Made by a program: the position numbers and the translations under genes. A DNA stretch of 64,000 bases from Chloroflexota bacterium (GTDB taxonomy: Bacteria > Chloroflexota > UBA11872), in the NCBI GenBank assembly GCA_022824865.1, contig JAJDZD010000022.1, forward strand, positions 100,115 through 164,114, written 5' to 3'. The notes beneath the pieces were generated by a model. The model made no database searches and had not been told where the DNA came from. It worked only from the letters and a program-made list of their open reading frames with translations. Positions 40,473 through 49,169 of this stretch are shown here, in pieces; the stretch's first letter is position 1; every line of letters starts with the position of its first letter.

Positions 40473-41276
40473 ATGGCGGGACGCGCTCCGCCCGAACAAG
40501 TTCAGGGCGGGGCGGTCCTCCGCGCCGGCACCCGGTCAGCCGCCGACGGCCTCCGCACCGCCGGCCGAGCCCTCGCCGCCGCCCTCTTCCCGCCGCGCTG
40601 CGCTGCCTGCGGCCGCCCCGGCGCCGCCCTCTGCCAGCCCTGCCTCGCCACCGCCACACGCCTCCCCCACCCCCAATGCCGCCAATGCACTCGTCCCCTC
40701 ACCTACGGCGACCAATGCGCCCGCTGCCGCCTCGAGCAACGCCGCATCAACCATCTCTATGTCCCCTACGCCTACACCCCACCCATTCTCCAGGCCGTCC
40801 ATCGCTTCAAATACGCCAACAAGCGCTACCTCGCCGCCGACCTGGCCACCCTCGCCATGTCGGCTCTCCCGCCTGATCTACAGGTCGATTTCATCGTTCC
40901 CGTTCCGCTCACCCCCAGCCGGGAGCGGCAACGCGGCTACAACCAGGGCCGGCTCCTTGCCGCCGAGGTCGCTCGGCGACTTCAGCTTCCACTAGATGGC
41001 CGTGTGCTCATTCGCCTGCGCGACACTCCGCCGCAGACCTCGCTGCCCCGCGCGCAGCGCCTTGCCAACGTTCGAGGGTCCTTTCGCGCCCTACGCAAGC
41101 TGTCCGGCGCCCGGATCCTGCTGGTGGACGACGTGACGACCACGGGCGCCACCATTGAGGCAGCAACGCGCGCTTTACGCCGCCGCGGCGCGGTCTGGGT
41201 CGGCGCGTTGGCGCTGGCGCGAACTCCCGAGGAACGCTCCGATGTTCCACCGAATCCGTCCGATTTACTCCTGTAG
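40473..41276 (+). CDS. comF: ComF-family phosphoribosyltransferase-like protein
   Basis: A 267-residue protein. The N-terminal half carries four CxxC-type pairs (CAACG, CQPC, CRQC, CARC) forming zinc ribbons. Next come the ComF marker FKYANKRYLA and a type I phosphoribosyltransferase fold with VDFIVPVPLTPSRERQRGYN and the PRPP loop ILLVDDVTTTGATI. ComF relatives act in DNA uptake in competent bacteria, but in many lineages the role is unclear. It begins 18 bases after clpC. An alternative start inside the first 35 residues is possible because the first stretch is weakly conserved. Confidence 0.85.
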   Translation: MAGRAPPEQVQGGAVLRAGTRSAADGLRTAGRALAAALFPPRCAACGRPGAALCQPCLATATRLPHPQCRQCTRPLTYGDQCARCRLEQRRINHLYVPYAYTPPILQAVHRFKYANKRYLAADLATLAMSALPPDLQVDFIVPVPLTPSRERQRGYNQGRLLAAEVARRLQLPLDGRVLIRLRDTPPQTSLPRAQRLANVRGSFRALRKLSGARILLVDDVTTTGATIEAATRALRRRGAVWVGALALARTPEERSDVPPNPSDLLL

Positions 41277-41357
41277 CGTTGATATACTCCGGCAATCTCG
41301 CGGCTGGGAGGCTTGCCCCCGAGCCGCGTTGTCCCAAGCGCGTAAGGGGTGCGCCGG

Positions 41358-42239
41358 ATGGCCGTCAGGCGTCGCGGCGGAGTGCAAAGCTATCCGGATG
41401 TCCCGGTTGACCTTTGGGTTACGTGCCGCAAGTGTGGCGGCATGCACTACCGCCCAGAGTTCGAAGCCGCGCTCCGCGTGTGTCCTTCCTGCAACTACCA
41501 CGACCGCCTGGATGCGGCCGAACGGATTGCGCTGCTGCTGGACGACCCTGGCGAGTTTCGTGAGATTGACGCCGACGTCACCGCTGCCGACCCGCTGGGA
41601 TTCCGCCGCCCCAGCGGCTCGTACGTCGACCGCGTAGCCAAAGCCCGAGCCCTCACGTCCCGCAACGAAGCCATCGTCTGCGGCATCGGCCCGCTGCACG
41701 GCCGGCCGGTGGCGCTGGGTGTGATGGAATTCGGCTTCATCGCCGGCAGCATGGGCTCGGCCACGGGCGAGAAGATCACCCGGCTCTTCGAGCATGCGCT
41801 GCGCCACGGTTTGCCGGTCATCACCGTCACCGCTTCGGGCGGCGCCCGCCAGGACGAGGGCCTCTTTGCCCTGATGCAGATGGCCCGTACCACGGCGGCC
41901 GCCGCCAGACTGGGCGAAGCCGGCCTCCCGCACATCTGTGTCATGGCCGACCCGACACTGGCCGGCGTCACCGCCAGCTTCGCCGCCGTGGCCGACATCA
42001 TCGTGGGCGAACCCGGAGCGACTATTCGCTTCGCCGGGTCACGCGTCGTCCAGGGCACGCTGCGCCGGCGCGCACCGGTCGAAGACCACACCGCCGAGTG
42101 GGTGCTGCGCCAGGGCATGCTTGACCTCGTCGTCCCACGACGTGAACTGCGCGAAACCCTGGGCCGGGTGATTGGTCACCTGGCGCCGGCGGAAGCGGCC
42201 GCCCCGGCGCGGGTCACGGCCAAGGCCGCGCGCGTCTGA
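41358..42239 (+). CDS. accD: Acetyl-CoA carboxylase carboxyltransferase subunit beta
   Basis: A 293-residue subunit. The zinc ribbon is present (CRKCGG...CPSCNYH). The crotonase-fold body has FGFIAGSMGSATGEKITRLF, the oxyanion glycine pair TASGGARQDEG and the conserved GEPGATIRFAGSRVVQ. With AccA it transfers carboxyl from biotin to acetyl-CoA, the first step of fatty acid synthesis. ATG 41358 follows AAGGGG at 41344-41349; an in-frame GTG three codons earlier is less well placed. A TATACT at 41283-41288 could be a -10 box of its own promoter. accA follows after 15 bases. Confidence 0.92.
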   Translation: MAVRRRGGVQSYPDVPVDLWVTCRKCGGMHYRPEFEAALRVCPSCNYHDRLDAAERIALLLDDPGEFREIDADVTAADPLGFRRPSGSYVDRVAKARALTSRNEAIVCGIGPLHGRPVALGVMEFGFIAGSMGSATGEKITRLFEHALRHGLPVITVTASGGARQDEGLFALMQMARTTAAAARLGEAGLPHICVMADPTLAGVTASFAAVADIIVGEPGATIRFAGSRVVQGTLRRRAPVEDHTAEWVLRQGMLDLVVPRRELRETLGRVIGHLAPAEAAAPARVTAKAARV

Positions 42240-42254
42240 GCGCGGAGCGCGCCC

Positions 42255-43214
42255 GTGCTTGAATTCGAGCGCGACCTCGATGAGCTCCGCGAGCACATCG
42301 CCGAACTCGAGCGGGACGCCGGCGCGGACCCCAACTCGCAGGTCGCGCGCGAACTGGCCGTGCTGCAATTGGAGCTGGAAACCCGCACGGCCGACATCTT
42401 TGCCCACCTAACCCCGTGGCAGCGCGTGCAGTTGGCGCGCCACGCGCAGCGGCCTCACACGCAGGACTATCTTGATCGGCTCTGTTCGGATTTCACCGAA
42501 CTCCACGGCGACCGGCGCTTCGCCGACGATCCCTCGGTAATTGCCGGGCTGGCCACGTTTGAGGGCCGCAGCGTGATCGTGGTGGGCCACCAGAAGGGCC
42601 GAAGCACAGCCGAAAACGTCGAGCGAAACTTCGGCATGGCCCACCCGGAGGGATTCCGCAAGGCCCTGCGCCTGTTCGACATGGCCGAACGCTTTGGGCG
42701 GCCTGTTCTGACTTTCCTGGACACGCCGGGCGCCAGCCCGACGCTTGACGATGAGAAGCGCGGTCAGTCCTGGGCCATCGCCGAGAACATGGCTCGGCTG
42801 GCGCGGCTCCGGGTGCCGGTGATCGTTACGGTCATCGGGGAAGGCGGGAGCGGCGGCGCCCTGGCATTGGGGGTCGGCGATCGGGTGCTGATGCTTGAGC
42901 ACGCGATTTACTCCGTGGCCTCGCCCGAGGCCGCCGCCGCCATCATCTGGCGCAGTTCCGACCACGCCGAAGAAGCGGCCGCCGCTCTAGGCCTGACCGC
43001 GCCCGACCTGCTGCGAGCCGGTCTGATCGACCGCGTCGTGCCCGAACCGGAAGGCGGGGCGCACCGCGACTTCGACAGCGCCGCCGCCAATCTCAGAGCC
43101 GAACTGGCGCGCATGCTGGAAGAACTCTGCGCGCAGAACGTTGACGACCTGATCAACGCCCGCTACGCCAAGTTTCGCGCCATGGGCGAACATCAGCAGG
43201 CGCCCGCCGTCTAG
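42255..43214 (+). CDS. accA: Acetyl-CoA carboxylase carboxyltransferase subunit alpha
   Basis: A 319-residue subunit. The family start is a helical LEFERDLDELREHIAELE, then TPWQRVQLARHAQRPHTQDY and CSDFTELHGDRRFADDPSV. The crotonase core has GHQKGRSTAENVERNFGMAH, PEGFRKALR, the conserved TFLDTPGASP and IGEGGSGGALALGVGD, and finally IYSVASPEAAAAIIWR. It pairs with AccD to complete the carboxyltransferase. The GTG start at 42255 has GGAG seven bases upstream. The biotin carboxylase and carrier subunits are not in this window. Confidence 0.93.
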   Translation: MLEFERDLDELREHIAELERDAGADPNSQVARELAVLQLELETRTADIFAHLTPWQRVQLARHAQRPHTQDYLDRLCSDFTELHGDRRFADDPSVIAGLATFEGRSVIVVGHQKGRSTAENVERNFGMAHPEGFRKALRLFDMAERFGRPVLTFLDTPGASPTLDDEKRGQSWAIAENMARLARLRVPVIVTVIGEGGSGGALALGVGDRVLMLEHAIYSVASPEAAAAIIWRSSDHAEEAAAALGLTAPDLLRAGLIDRVVPEPEGGAHRDFDSAAANLRAELARMLEELCAQNVDDLINARYAKFRAMGEHQQAPAV

Positions 43215-43330
43215 CAGCACGCTTCCAATACACGCCCGGCGGCCCAAGGTCCGTGATCAGTCGCCCGGATTCGGATATGGGCGGTTCATGTGCATACGTG
43301 AAACAGGGCCAATTGCCGGAAAGGACGCTC

Positions 43331-43365
43331 TAACACAATTGTCGCGTACACTGTAATCGTGTTAC
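43331..43365. promoter_or_regulatory. Candidate operator of the VapBC-type pair
   Basis: TAACAC (43331-43336) and GTGTTA (43359-43364) form an inverted repeat over 22 bases, and GTAA-TCGTG-TTAC (43353-43365) a tighter one, just before the antitoxin start at 43373. Such sites are typical of autoregulated toxin-antitoxin promoters. Binding is inferred. Confidence 0.35.
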
Positions 43366-43372
43366 TGCCTGC

Positions 43373-43609
43373 GTGGATTCCGCAGTGAAGAACATCACGC
43401 TCAGCGCCGATGAGGATCTCATTGCCGCCGCACGCCGACGCGCCGCTGCCGAGCGCACGACGCTGAACGCACAATTTCGGCAGTGGCTGGCCGCCTATGC
43501 CGGACGGGAACAGCAGGCCGACACGGCTGTTGCAACGATCCGCCTCCTGCGCCGCGACATTCGGACCGGCGGTCGCCGCTTCTCCCGGGACGAAATGAAT
43601 GAGCGCTGA
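43373..43609 (+). CDS. Ribbon-helix-helix-like antitoxin (VapB-type)
   Basis: A 78-residue protein. It opens with a beta strand and helix typical of ribbon-helix-helix antitoxins (VKNITLSADEDLIAAARRRA) followed by ERTTLNAQFRQWLAAY. An Arg-rich C-terminal tail (LLRRDIRTGGRRFSRDEMN) should wrap the toxin. The start may be GTG 43373 or GTG 43385. It overlaps the toxin gene by 11 bases, a strong sign of a coupled pair. Expected to repress its own promoter. Confidence 0.75.
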   Translation: MDSAVKNITLSADEDLIAAARRRAAAERTTLNAQFRQWLAAYAGREQQADTAVATIRLLRRDIRTGGRRFSRDEMNER

Positions 43610-44021
43610 GAGCTTTATCGACACCAACGTCTTCATCTACCTATTTGACGAGACCGACCCGGAGAAGCAACAGCGAGCGGAAAACCTGGTGTGTGAGAGC
43701 CTGAACCGCGGACGTGGGTGCATCAGCTATCAAGTCGTTCAAGAGACCCTGAATGTCGTGACTCGAAAGCTAGGCGCGCGCCCGGAGAGCGCCCGACTAC
43801 TGCTGGAGGACGTCCTGGCGCCGCTCTGGCGAATCAACCCCACGCGCTCGCTTTACACGCAAGCCCTTCGAGTGCACACGCAACACGGCTACAGCTTCTA
43901 CGACTCTCTGATCGTGGCGGCCGCGCTCGAAGCCGGCTGTGTCCGCCTCTACAGCGAAGACATGCAGCACGGGCAGCGCGTGGAACAGCTGACGATTGTC
44001 AATCCCTTTGCTCCAAGCTAA
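43599..44021 (+). CDS. PIN-domain toxin (VapC-type)
   Basis: A 140-residue PIN-domain ribonuclease. The first acidic metal ligand is in FIDTNVFIYLFD, the conserved Glu in VVQETLNVVTRK and the last Asp cluster in YSFYDSLIVAAALEAGC and LYSEDMQHGQRV. VapC toxins cut tRNA or rRNA when freed from their antitoxin. The ATG start overlaps the antitoxin gene. All four expected acidic positions are present, so it is probably active. Confidence 0.85.
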   Translation: MSAESFIDTNVFIYLFDETDPEKQQRAENLVCESLNRGRGCISYQVVQETLNVVTRKLGARPESARLLLEDVLAPLWRINPTRSLYTQALRVHTQHGYSFYDSLIVAAALEAGCVRLYSEDMQHGQRVEQLTIVNPFAPS

Positions 44022-44115
44022 CGGCCCAGACTTACGCCACGGTCCCAGTTCGAGACCTGCCGACAGGGCGAAACTGGCGAGCAAGACCCATGCGAAGCCC
44101 GCGTAGAGCAGAGCG

Positions 44116-44943
44116 ATGAGTTTCCCCAGACAGCTAGAGCGACTGGTCTCTTGCGGCTCACGACCGGCAACCATCCACTTCGCACTGCCCTCGTCCCGCC
44201 TACCTTCGGAGATTGAGTCCCTGAACATCCTGCTGATCTCTGACCTACATGTCGGAGGGCGCCCACATCGCTCGCTGGCAGCGCTGGACAAGCTCGCCGG
44301 CACGACGACCGACCTACTCATCGCGGCAGGCGACCTGGTCGAGCATGAGCACTTCACGGCCGACGTGGGCGAGCGGCTGGCACGAATTGAGGCGCGCCTG
44401 GGCGCTTTCGCCGTCTGGGGCAACCACGATGCCCTGGGCATGCCGCAAGGTCCGGCTCCCGGCTGGCTGCGGCATGAAACCCGGTCGCTCTCCGCCATGG
44501 AAGCTGGACTGGCGGCTCACGGCATCCAGACCCTGACCAACCGCTCCGCCCGCCTGACCGTCAATGGCGCCTTGCTGCAACTGGTCGGCGTCGGCGATAC
44601 GCATGTCGGTCTTTGCGACCTCGACGCGGCATTCGACGGAGTGGATCCCGAACTCTTTACGATCCTCGCCGCCCACAACCCGGATACGGCCTACGAGTTA
44701 GGCGAGCGACGCGTTGACTTCACTCTCAGCGGTCACACCCACGGCGGGCAGATCGCCGTCCCGTTGTTCGGGCCGCTCACGCTGCGCACGCGGCATCGGC
44801 TGCCGAGGCCGAGCGGCCTGATGTATGTACGCGGGCGCCCCCTTGTCGTCTCCGCCGGCGTCGGCACTGCCGGTGTCCCGGTGCGATTCAATGCGCCGGC
44901 CGACGTCGTGGAGCTACGCCTGATGCGCGTCGACTCCCGCTGA
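44116..44943 (+). CDS. Calcineurin-like metallophosphoesterase (YaeI/YkuE type)
   Basis: A 275-residue phosphoesterase with all metal-binding blocks: LLISDLHVGG, IAAGDLVEHE, VWGNHDALG, ILAAHNPD and LSGHTHGGQIAVP. The GHTHGGQ block and the distance between blocks fit the YkuE/YaeI group, which act on lipid-linked or other phosphodiesters near the membrane. No clear transmembrane helix is present, so it is probably cytosolic or peripheral. Its 3' end overlaps the convergent hydrolase gene by 30 bases. Confidence 0.85.
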   Translation: MSFPRQLERLVSCGSRPATIHFALPSSRLPSEIESLNILLISDLHVGGRPHRSLAALDKLAGTTTDLLIAAGDLVEHEHFTADVGERLARIEARLGAFAVWGNHDALGMPQGPAPGWLRHETRSLSAMEAGLAAHGIQTLTNRSARLTVNGALLQLVGVGDTHVGLCDLDAAFDGVDPELFTILAAHNPDTAYELGERRVDFTLSGHTHGGQIAVPLFGPLTLRTRHRLPRPSGLMYVRGRPLVVSAGVGTAGVPVRFNAPADVVELRLMRVDSR

Positions 44944-46110
44944 AAGCTGTCCCAGCGCCTCGTATGTGAACTGCCAGAGTGTCCACATCCCCGGCAGGAA
45001 CGACCCCAGCAACACCGGGGGAGAAAGATCGAGCTCCGCAAGTTGCGCGTGCTGAATCACGTCCAGGACAGCCAACCGGGCCCGTGGTTCGCCGCCCAGC
45101 CTGTCAAATATCACTTGCGACTCCTGGGCCGGAACGTACAGGTCGCTCCTGTCGTGCAAGAGTGCCACGGGCGCCCGCAGCCGCTCGATGTGTGCGTCGG
45201 GCGAAATCGACTCCAGCGTCCCCGGCATGGTGCCGCGCACACTGTCCATGAGCCTGCCCACCGCCGCGGGATCGCGATTGACAAACAGGTTATACACGCT
45301 ACGAGCTGTTGCGCCGAGTCGGATCACGTTGTATGTCGGCAGCATGTCCGGATCCGGGTCGGGCGTCTCTAGTGTGAACAGGTGGAAGAGCGCCTCCTGA
45401 TCGCTGGCTTCGGGAATTGCGGAGAGCAGGGTATTTCGCGTTACCAGCCACACGTAGCTGTCGGGCTGGTACGACTCGTAGCCGTCGCCGACTTGCACGG
45501 TTGATGTCGTCACGGCGCGCAGCATCGCGTCCAGCGAGTAATACGCCCCAATCGTCGCGACCAGCGCCACCTGCTCGGCGATCTCCGGATCCGATGCCGC
45601 CACCATCGCCAGCGACCCGCCCATGCTGAAGCCGATAAACCCCACGCGGTTCGCATCGACCGACGGACGCGACTGGAGGACCTGGAACCCACGAACCAGC
45701 GCGCCAATGTCCTCCGGGAACACTCGATAGTTCCGGTAGTCCAGCGCATCGGGCACGAGAACCGCAAACCCCGTTCGCGCCAGCCCGTCGGCAAAGCCAA
45801 CCAGCGGCTCGTACGTTCGCCCTTCGGGAACAACCCCGTTCACCAGCACGATCGCGGGCCCATTGCGTGCGTCCGGCGGCTCGTAGAGATCCGCCAGCAC
45901 GTCATACCCGTCCCTGGTCGTGTACGACAGCGTGGTAACGCGCGGCGGCGGACGCAGTTGCAGCGGCGTCGGCGGATTGCCAGGAATTACTGCCGCCAGC
46001 GCGGACGCCGTGCGAATACCCGGCCCCAGCTCATCCCGTACCCCGACGACGAATCCCAGCAGTGCCAACGCCAGCCCGAAGCCGATAAACGTCCGGGCCG
46101 TGATCACCAC
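44914..46110 (-). CDS. Exported dienelactone-hydrolase-like alpha/beta hydrolase
   Basis: A 398-residue protein. An N-terminal hydrophobic segment (FIGFGLALALLGFVVGV) anchors or exports it. The hydrolase core starts RDGYDVLADLYEPPD. The nucleophile elbow is FIGFSMGGSLAM with Ser in place. A candidate Asp lies in LLHDRSDLYVP and the His in VIQHAQLAEL. The lid between them is long and helical. It is probably an esterase or peptidase-like enzyme acting outside the cytoplasm; the substrate is unknown. Unlike the other hydrolase in this window (24.7-26.2 kb) its catalytic set looks complete. Confidence 0.75.
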   Translation of the reverse strand: MVITARTFIGFGLALALLGFVVGVRDELGPGIRTASALAAVIPGNPPTPLQLRPPPRVTTLSYTTRDGYDVLADLYEPPDARNGPAIVLVNGVVPEGRTYEPLVGFADGLARTGFAVLVPDALDYRNYRVFPEDIGALVRGFQVLQSRPSVDANRVGFIGFSMGGSLAMVAASDPEIAEQVALVATIGAYYSLDAMLRAVTTSTVQVGDGYESYQPDSYVWLVTRNTLLSAIPEASDQEALFHLFTLETPDPDPDMLPTYNVIRLGATARSVYNLFVNRDPAAVGRLMDSVRGTMPGTLESISPDAHIERLRAPVALLHDRSDLYVPAQESQVIFDRLGGEPRARLAVLDVIQHAQLAELDLSPPVLLGSFLPGMWTLWQFTYEALGQLSAGVDAHQA

Positions 46111-46176
46111 GCCCCATCCCTGGGCAACCGACCGCGAGCCACGCTGCTCCGCCGGAATGAGCTGCCCGACCGCGGG

Positions 46177-46821
46177 CTAAGGATCCTCAGGTTCCTCCGG
46201 AACCAGCGGGAGCGTCGTTCGCTCGATTTCCGTTCGCTCACGACGCAATCGCGATTCGCTGATGGTCTCCAGCATCTCCGGAATGCCGCCTTCGCCGAAG
46301 TAGCTTGACGCGTACCTCACGTAGGCCACTTCATCGAGCGTCACCAAGCGTTCCATGACCATGTCGGCTATCTGCTTGGAATCGACATCGAACGCATCGT
46401 GGCTCAAGAGTTCGTTTTCGATCCGAATGGCCGTCGCTTCCGCCCAGTCGCTGCTGATCGGACGCTTCGTTCCGGCGATCATGATCGAGCGGTAGAGCTT
46501 GCCCCAGTTGAACGGTTCGCTCCGCCCGTCGGCCTTCAGTACCCGAATGTCCATTCGCGCCAACCGCTCAAGGGTCTGATAACCACGCCCGCACTCTGCG
46601 CAGCGACGGTGACGGCGCACGGCTCGCTGCGGCGTTACCTCCCACGACTCAATCCGCGCCTCGTCGCGTCCACAATGCGGGCACGTGTAGGCGTCCCGAC
46701 GTTCATACGTGGTGAATCGATGGCCGCACTCCTGGCAGGCACGGCGTCGCCGTGTGGCGTCAGCGGCCTCTCGCGTGTCGACCACTTGCAACCGTGCCGA
46801 CGTGCAGGCTGGGCACCGCAT
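46177..46821 (-). CDS. nrdR: NrdR transcriptional repressor with two zinc ribbons
   Basis: A 214-residue protein, longer than ordinary NrdR (about 150). It starts as usual with MRCPAC, and Cys3, Cys6, Cys29 and Cys32 form the first zinc ribbon, ending CGHRFTTYER. A second ribbon follows (Cys47, Cys50, Cys74, Cys77) ending CGRGYQTLER. Only then does the ATP-cone domain begin (DIRVLKADGRSEPFNWGKLY, then RSIMIAGTKRPI). NrdR represses ribonucleotide reductase genes in response to ATP/dATP. The doubled ribbon could change the DNA-site spacing. ATG 46821 gives the standard family start. No nrd gene is in the window. Confidence 0.88.
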   Translation of the reverse strand: MRCPACTSARLQVVDTREAADATRRRRACQECGHRFTTYERRDAYTCPHCGRDEARIESWEVTPQRAVRRHRRCAECGRGYQTLERLARMDIRVLKADGRSEPFNWGKLYRSIMIAGTKRPISSDWAEATAIRIENELLSHDAFDVDSKQIADMVMERLVTLDEVAYVRYASSYFGEGGIPEMLETISESRLRRERTEIERTTLPLVPEEPEDP

Positions 46822-46852
46822 GTTGCGCACTCGCTGCCAGACTGGGCGGGAA

Positions 46853-46921
46853 GCATACCATCAGACCACTACATCTAGTATGCCGTTCGAACTTCTCACA
46901 GGTTCAACCCACATTTTGTGG
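46853..46921. promoter_or_regulatory. Divergent promoter region with inverted repeats
   Basis: The 203 bases between nrdR and the VOC gene hold GCATAC (46853-46858)/GTATGC (46878-46883) and a tight CCACA-TTT-TGTGG (46909-46921). They are candidate operators for either or both divergent genes. No typical NrdR box is evident. Confidence 0.35.
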
Positions 46922-47024
46922 TTAGCGGATAGTCGAGTCTGCCTCTCATCGACAATTATCTTGGCCCCATGCAAGCCGCGGCCGACGCGCGATACTGTTC
47001 AGCGCTATCCAGGGCGGAGCGCCT

Positions 47025-47447
47025 GTGCCAGACCACCCCGAGGGACTCCGAGGGCTTCGATTCAGCCGCGTGGATCACGTGGCAATCAACGTGCGCGATC
47101 TTGACCGCAGCGCGGCGTTTTATGCCCGCGTCCTGGCTCTTGTTCCGGGACCGCGAACGACGTTCCGACAGGTCCTGGAGGCGCCCAGATTGTCGTTGCA
47201 TCTGTTCCAGGCGCCTGAGCGGCGACCAGAAGCCAGTACCCACGACTGGCGGCGGTTAGGGGTGCAACACGTGGCGCTGGCACTGGGGGAAGCCGAGTTC
47301 GAACGCGCCGCCGAGGTTATCGTCGCGGCCGGATCGGCGGTCGAAGGGCCAACAGAAGATCCCGGGGGACGTTCCCTCTACTTCCGCGATCCGGATGACA
47401 ACGTTATCGAACTACGCAGCGCGTGGGATTCCTCCCGCGGCGAGTGA
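47025..47447 (+). CDS. VOC-family (glyoxalase/dioxygenase-like) protein
   Basis: A 140-residue protein with two beta-alpha-beta-beta-beta modules. The first holds the metal His in RVDHVAINVRDLDRSAAFYA and the second in LGVQHVALALGEAEFERAAE. The closing strand is SLYFRDPDDNVIELR, with the conserved Glu. VOC proteins include lyases, isomerases and ring-cleaving dioxygenases; the substrate is not predictable. The start is GTG 47025. Divergent from nrdR. Confidence 0.85.
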   Translation: MPDHPEGLRGLRFSRVDHVAINVRDLDRSAAFYARVLALVPGPRTTFRQVLEAPRLSLHLFQAPERRPEASTHDWRRLGVQHVALALGEAEFERAAEVIVAAGSAVEGPTEDPGGRSLYFRDPDDNVIELRSAWDSSRGE

Positions 47448-47498
47448 ATCCAAGCAACGCCGGCGACCGGCATGGTCAGTTCCGTCGCAGCCCGTTCC

Positions 47499-47504
47499 TA
47501 TAAT
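47499..47504 (+). promoter_or_regulatory. TATAAT -10 box upstream of the nucleotidyltransferase gene
   Basis: A perfect TATAAT lies 48 bases before the start at 47552, in otherwise GC-rich DNA. No good -35 hexamer is found at the usual distance, so promoter activity is uncertain. Confidence 0.35.
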
Positions 47505-47551
47505 CGTGCGTCGCGGCGCCGGGCGCCCGTGATGCCCTGGAGGTCCGCTGC

Positions 47552-48259
47552 GTGTACGCCGTTTTGATCGCCGGAGGCCGCGGTGAACGCCTGCGGCCGC
47601 TGACCGCTAACGTGCCCAAGCCCATGGTCGCCGTGGCCGGCAAGCCGATCATGCAGCACCAGGTGGAGTGGTACCAGGCGCAGGGAGTCGACCACTTCGT
47701 CATCTCGTGCGGCTACTTGCACGAAGTCATCGAGGACCACTTTGGCGACGGCTCCGCCTTCGGCGCCAGCTTCAGCTACGCGGTCGAGGACACGCCGATG
47801 GGACGCGGTGGCGGCCTGCGCCTGGGCATGCAGCAGATTCCCCGCGATGAGCCGATCGTGATGGCTTCCAACGCCGACATCCTGACGGAGCAGCGGCTGG
47901 TTCCCATGCTGGCCCAGCATCGGGCCGACGCCAACATGGCCACCATCTTGCTGACGCCCTACATCAGCCAGTATGGAATCGTGGAAGTGGACGGTCGCAA
48001 GGTCAGCCAGTTCACCACCAACCCGGTGCTGCCTCATTGGATCAACGGCGGCGTGTACGTGCTGGACCGGTCGTTTGAGGATCACTTGCCCGAGATTGGC
48101 GACCACGAGGACAGCACGTTTCCGGAACTGGCCGCGGCGGGCCGGCTGGGCGCTTTCCAGTCCGAAGCTCGCTGGCGCGGTATGGATAGCGTGAAAGACC
48201 ACGCCAATCTCGAAGACGAATTGGCCAACGCGCCCCTGAACTACGCCGGCGCCGACTGA
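47552..48259 (+). CDS. Sugar-phosphate nucleotidyltransferase
   Basis: A 235-residue protein of the glucose-1-phosphate/mannose-1-phosphate nucleotidyltransferase type. The signature YAVLIAGGRGERLRPLTANV followed by PKPM is complete, and the metal Asp lies in ASNADIL. Further family parts are EDTPMGRGGGLRLGM and WINGGVYVLDRS. It makes an NDP-sugar from NTP and a sugar phosphate. It is short, without the C-terminal beta-helix or acyltransferase domain, like the RfbF/GCD1-type enzymes of surface polysaccharide pathways. The GTG start at 47552 follows a strong GGAGG. Confidence 0.85.
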   Translation: MYAVLIAGGRGERLRPLTANVPKPMVAVAGKPIMQHQVEWYQAQGVDHFVISCGYLHEVIEDHFGDGSAFGASFSYAVEDTPMGRGGGLRLGMQQIPRDEPIVMASNADILTEQRLVPMLAQHRADANMATILLTPYISQYGIVEVDGRKVSQFTTNPVLPHWINGGVYVLDRSFEDHLPEIGDHEDSTFPELAAAGRLGAFQSEARWRGMDSVKDHANLEDELANAPLNYAGAD

Positions 48260-48286
48260 TGTCGCTGGCCGCGCGCCGGCCCTGAC

Positions 48287-49096
48287 ATGCCACGGCCCAG
48301 ACCGGTCACGCCGCCGCCGTTTCGCGAAACCGGCTACGACCCGGCCGCGCAGGTGTACGACCTGGAGTACCCGGAGTGCGACGGAGCGGAGTTGGACTTC
48401 TGGATCACCGAGGGGCGCCGTTTCGGGCCGCGGCTGCTGGAGTTCGCCGTCGGCACCGGCCGCATGGCGGTTCCCCTGGCCAGGCAGGGTTTCCTGGTCA
48501 CCGGCGTGGATACGTCAGCCGCCATGCTGCGGCGAGCGGCCACACGCCGTGCCTCGCTGTCTCGCGCCACCCGCGCACGCCTCGATCTGCGCCGCGGTGA
48601 CATGCGCACTTGTCGGCTCCCGGAGACCTTTGGTCTTGCGCTGGTGGGTTTCAACTCTTACCTGTTGCTTCCCGACCGAGAATCCCGGCTGAAGACCCTC
48701 CAAAACGCCGCCATCCACGTGCGGCCCGGCGGAGGCGTTGCCGTCGATGTCTTCTCCGCCACATCGCTTGACGCCACGCCGGATCACGAGGAGGTGGAGT
48801 TCCTGGAACGCGACCCCTCGACCGGCCGGCGCGTTACCCGCGAGCGCTTCTACACCTACGACGAGGCCGCGCATCGCGGTTGCAGCACTCTTATCTACCG
48901 CTACTACGACGGCCCGTTGCTGGTTGACGAGCGCCGGCTGGGCTACAGCCTGGCGCTGGTGACCCGAGACGACGTGGTGGCGGAGTTCGTGGAGGCCGGG
49001 TTGCGGATTGACGCGGTGCACGGCGATTACACGCGCCAGCCGTGGCGCGACGACTCGCCGAACCTGATCGTCATCGGTCGCACGGTTGCGCGTTGA
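48287..49096 (+). CDS. SAM-dependent methyltransferase
   Basis: A 269-residue class I methyltransferase. Motif I is LLEFAVGTGRMAVPLARQGF, the acidic ribose-contacting residue is in VTGVDTSAAML, motif II in LDLRRGDMRTCRLPE and motif IV/V in HVRPGGGVAVDVFSA. A C-terminal beta-extension (YTYDEAAHRGCSTLIYRYYD) resembles small-molecule methyltransferases. The substrate is unknown. It lies 27 bases after the nucleotidyltransferase gene and may share its transcript. Confidence 0.85.
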   Translation: MPRPRPVTPPPFRETGYDPAAQVYDLEYPECDGAELDFWITEGRRFGPRLLEFAVGTGRMAVPLARQGFLVTGVDTSAAMLRRAATRRASLSRATRARLDLRRGDMRTCRLPETFGLALVGFNSYLLLPDRESRLKTLQNAAIHVRPGGGVAVDVFSATSLDATPDHEEVEFLERDPSTGRRVTRERFYTYDEAAHRGCSTLIYRYYDGPLLVDERRLGYSLALVTRDDVVAEFVEAGLRIDAVHGDYTRQPWRDDSPNLIVIGRTVAR

Positions 49097-49169
49097 CACA
49101 GGGCCAACGGGCTCTTCACAATCGCATGCAAGCCATCCGGGCCGTTTGGGCCCACGACCAGAAACGCCT

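Noticed and set aside
37794-40499. Minus-strand open frame of 901 codons opposite clpC
   Set aside because: Antisense shadow produced by GC-rich third positions; no recognisable motifs, and clpC itself is certain.
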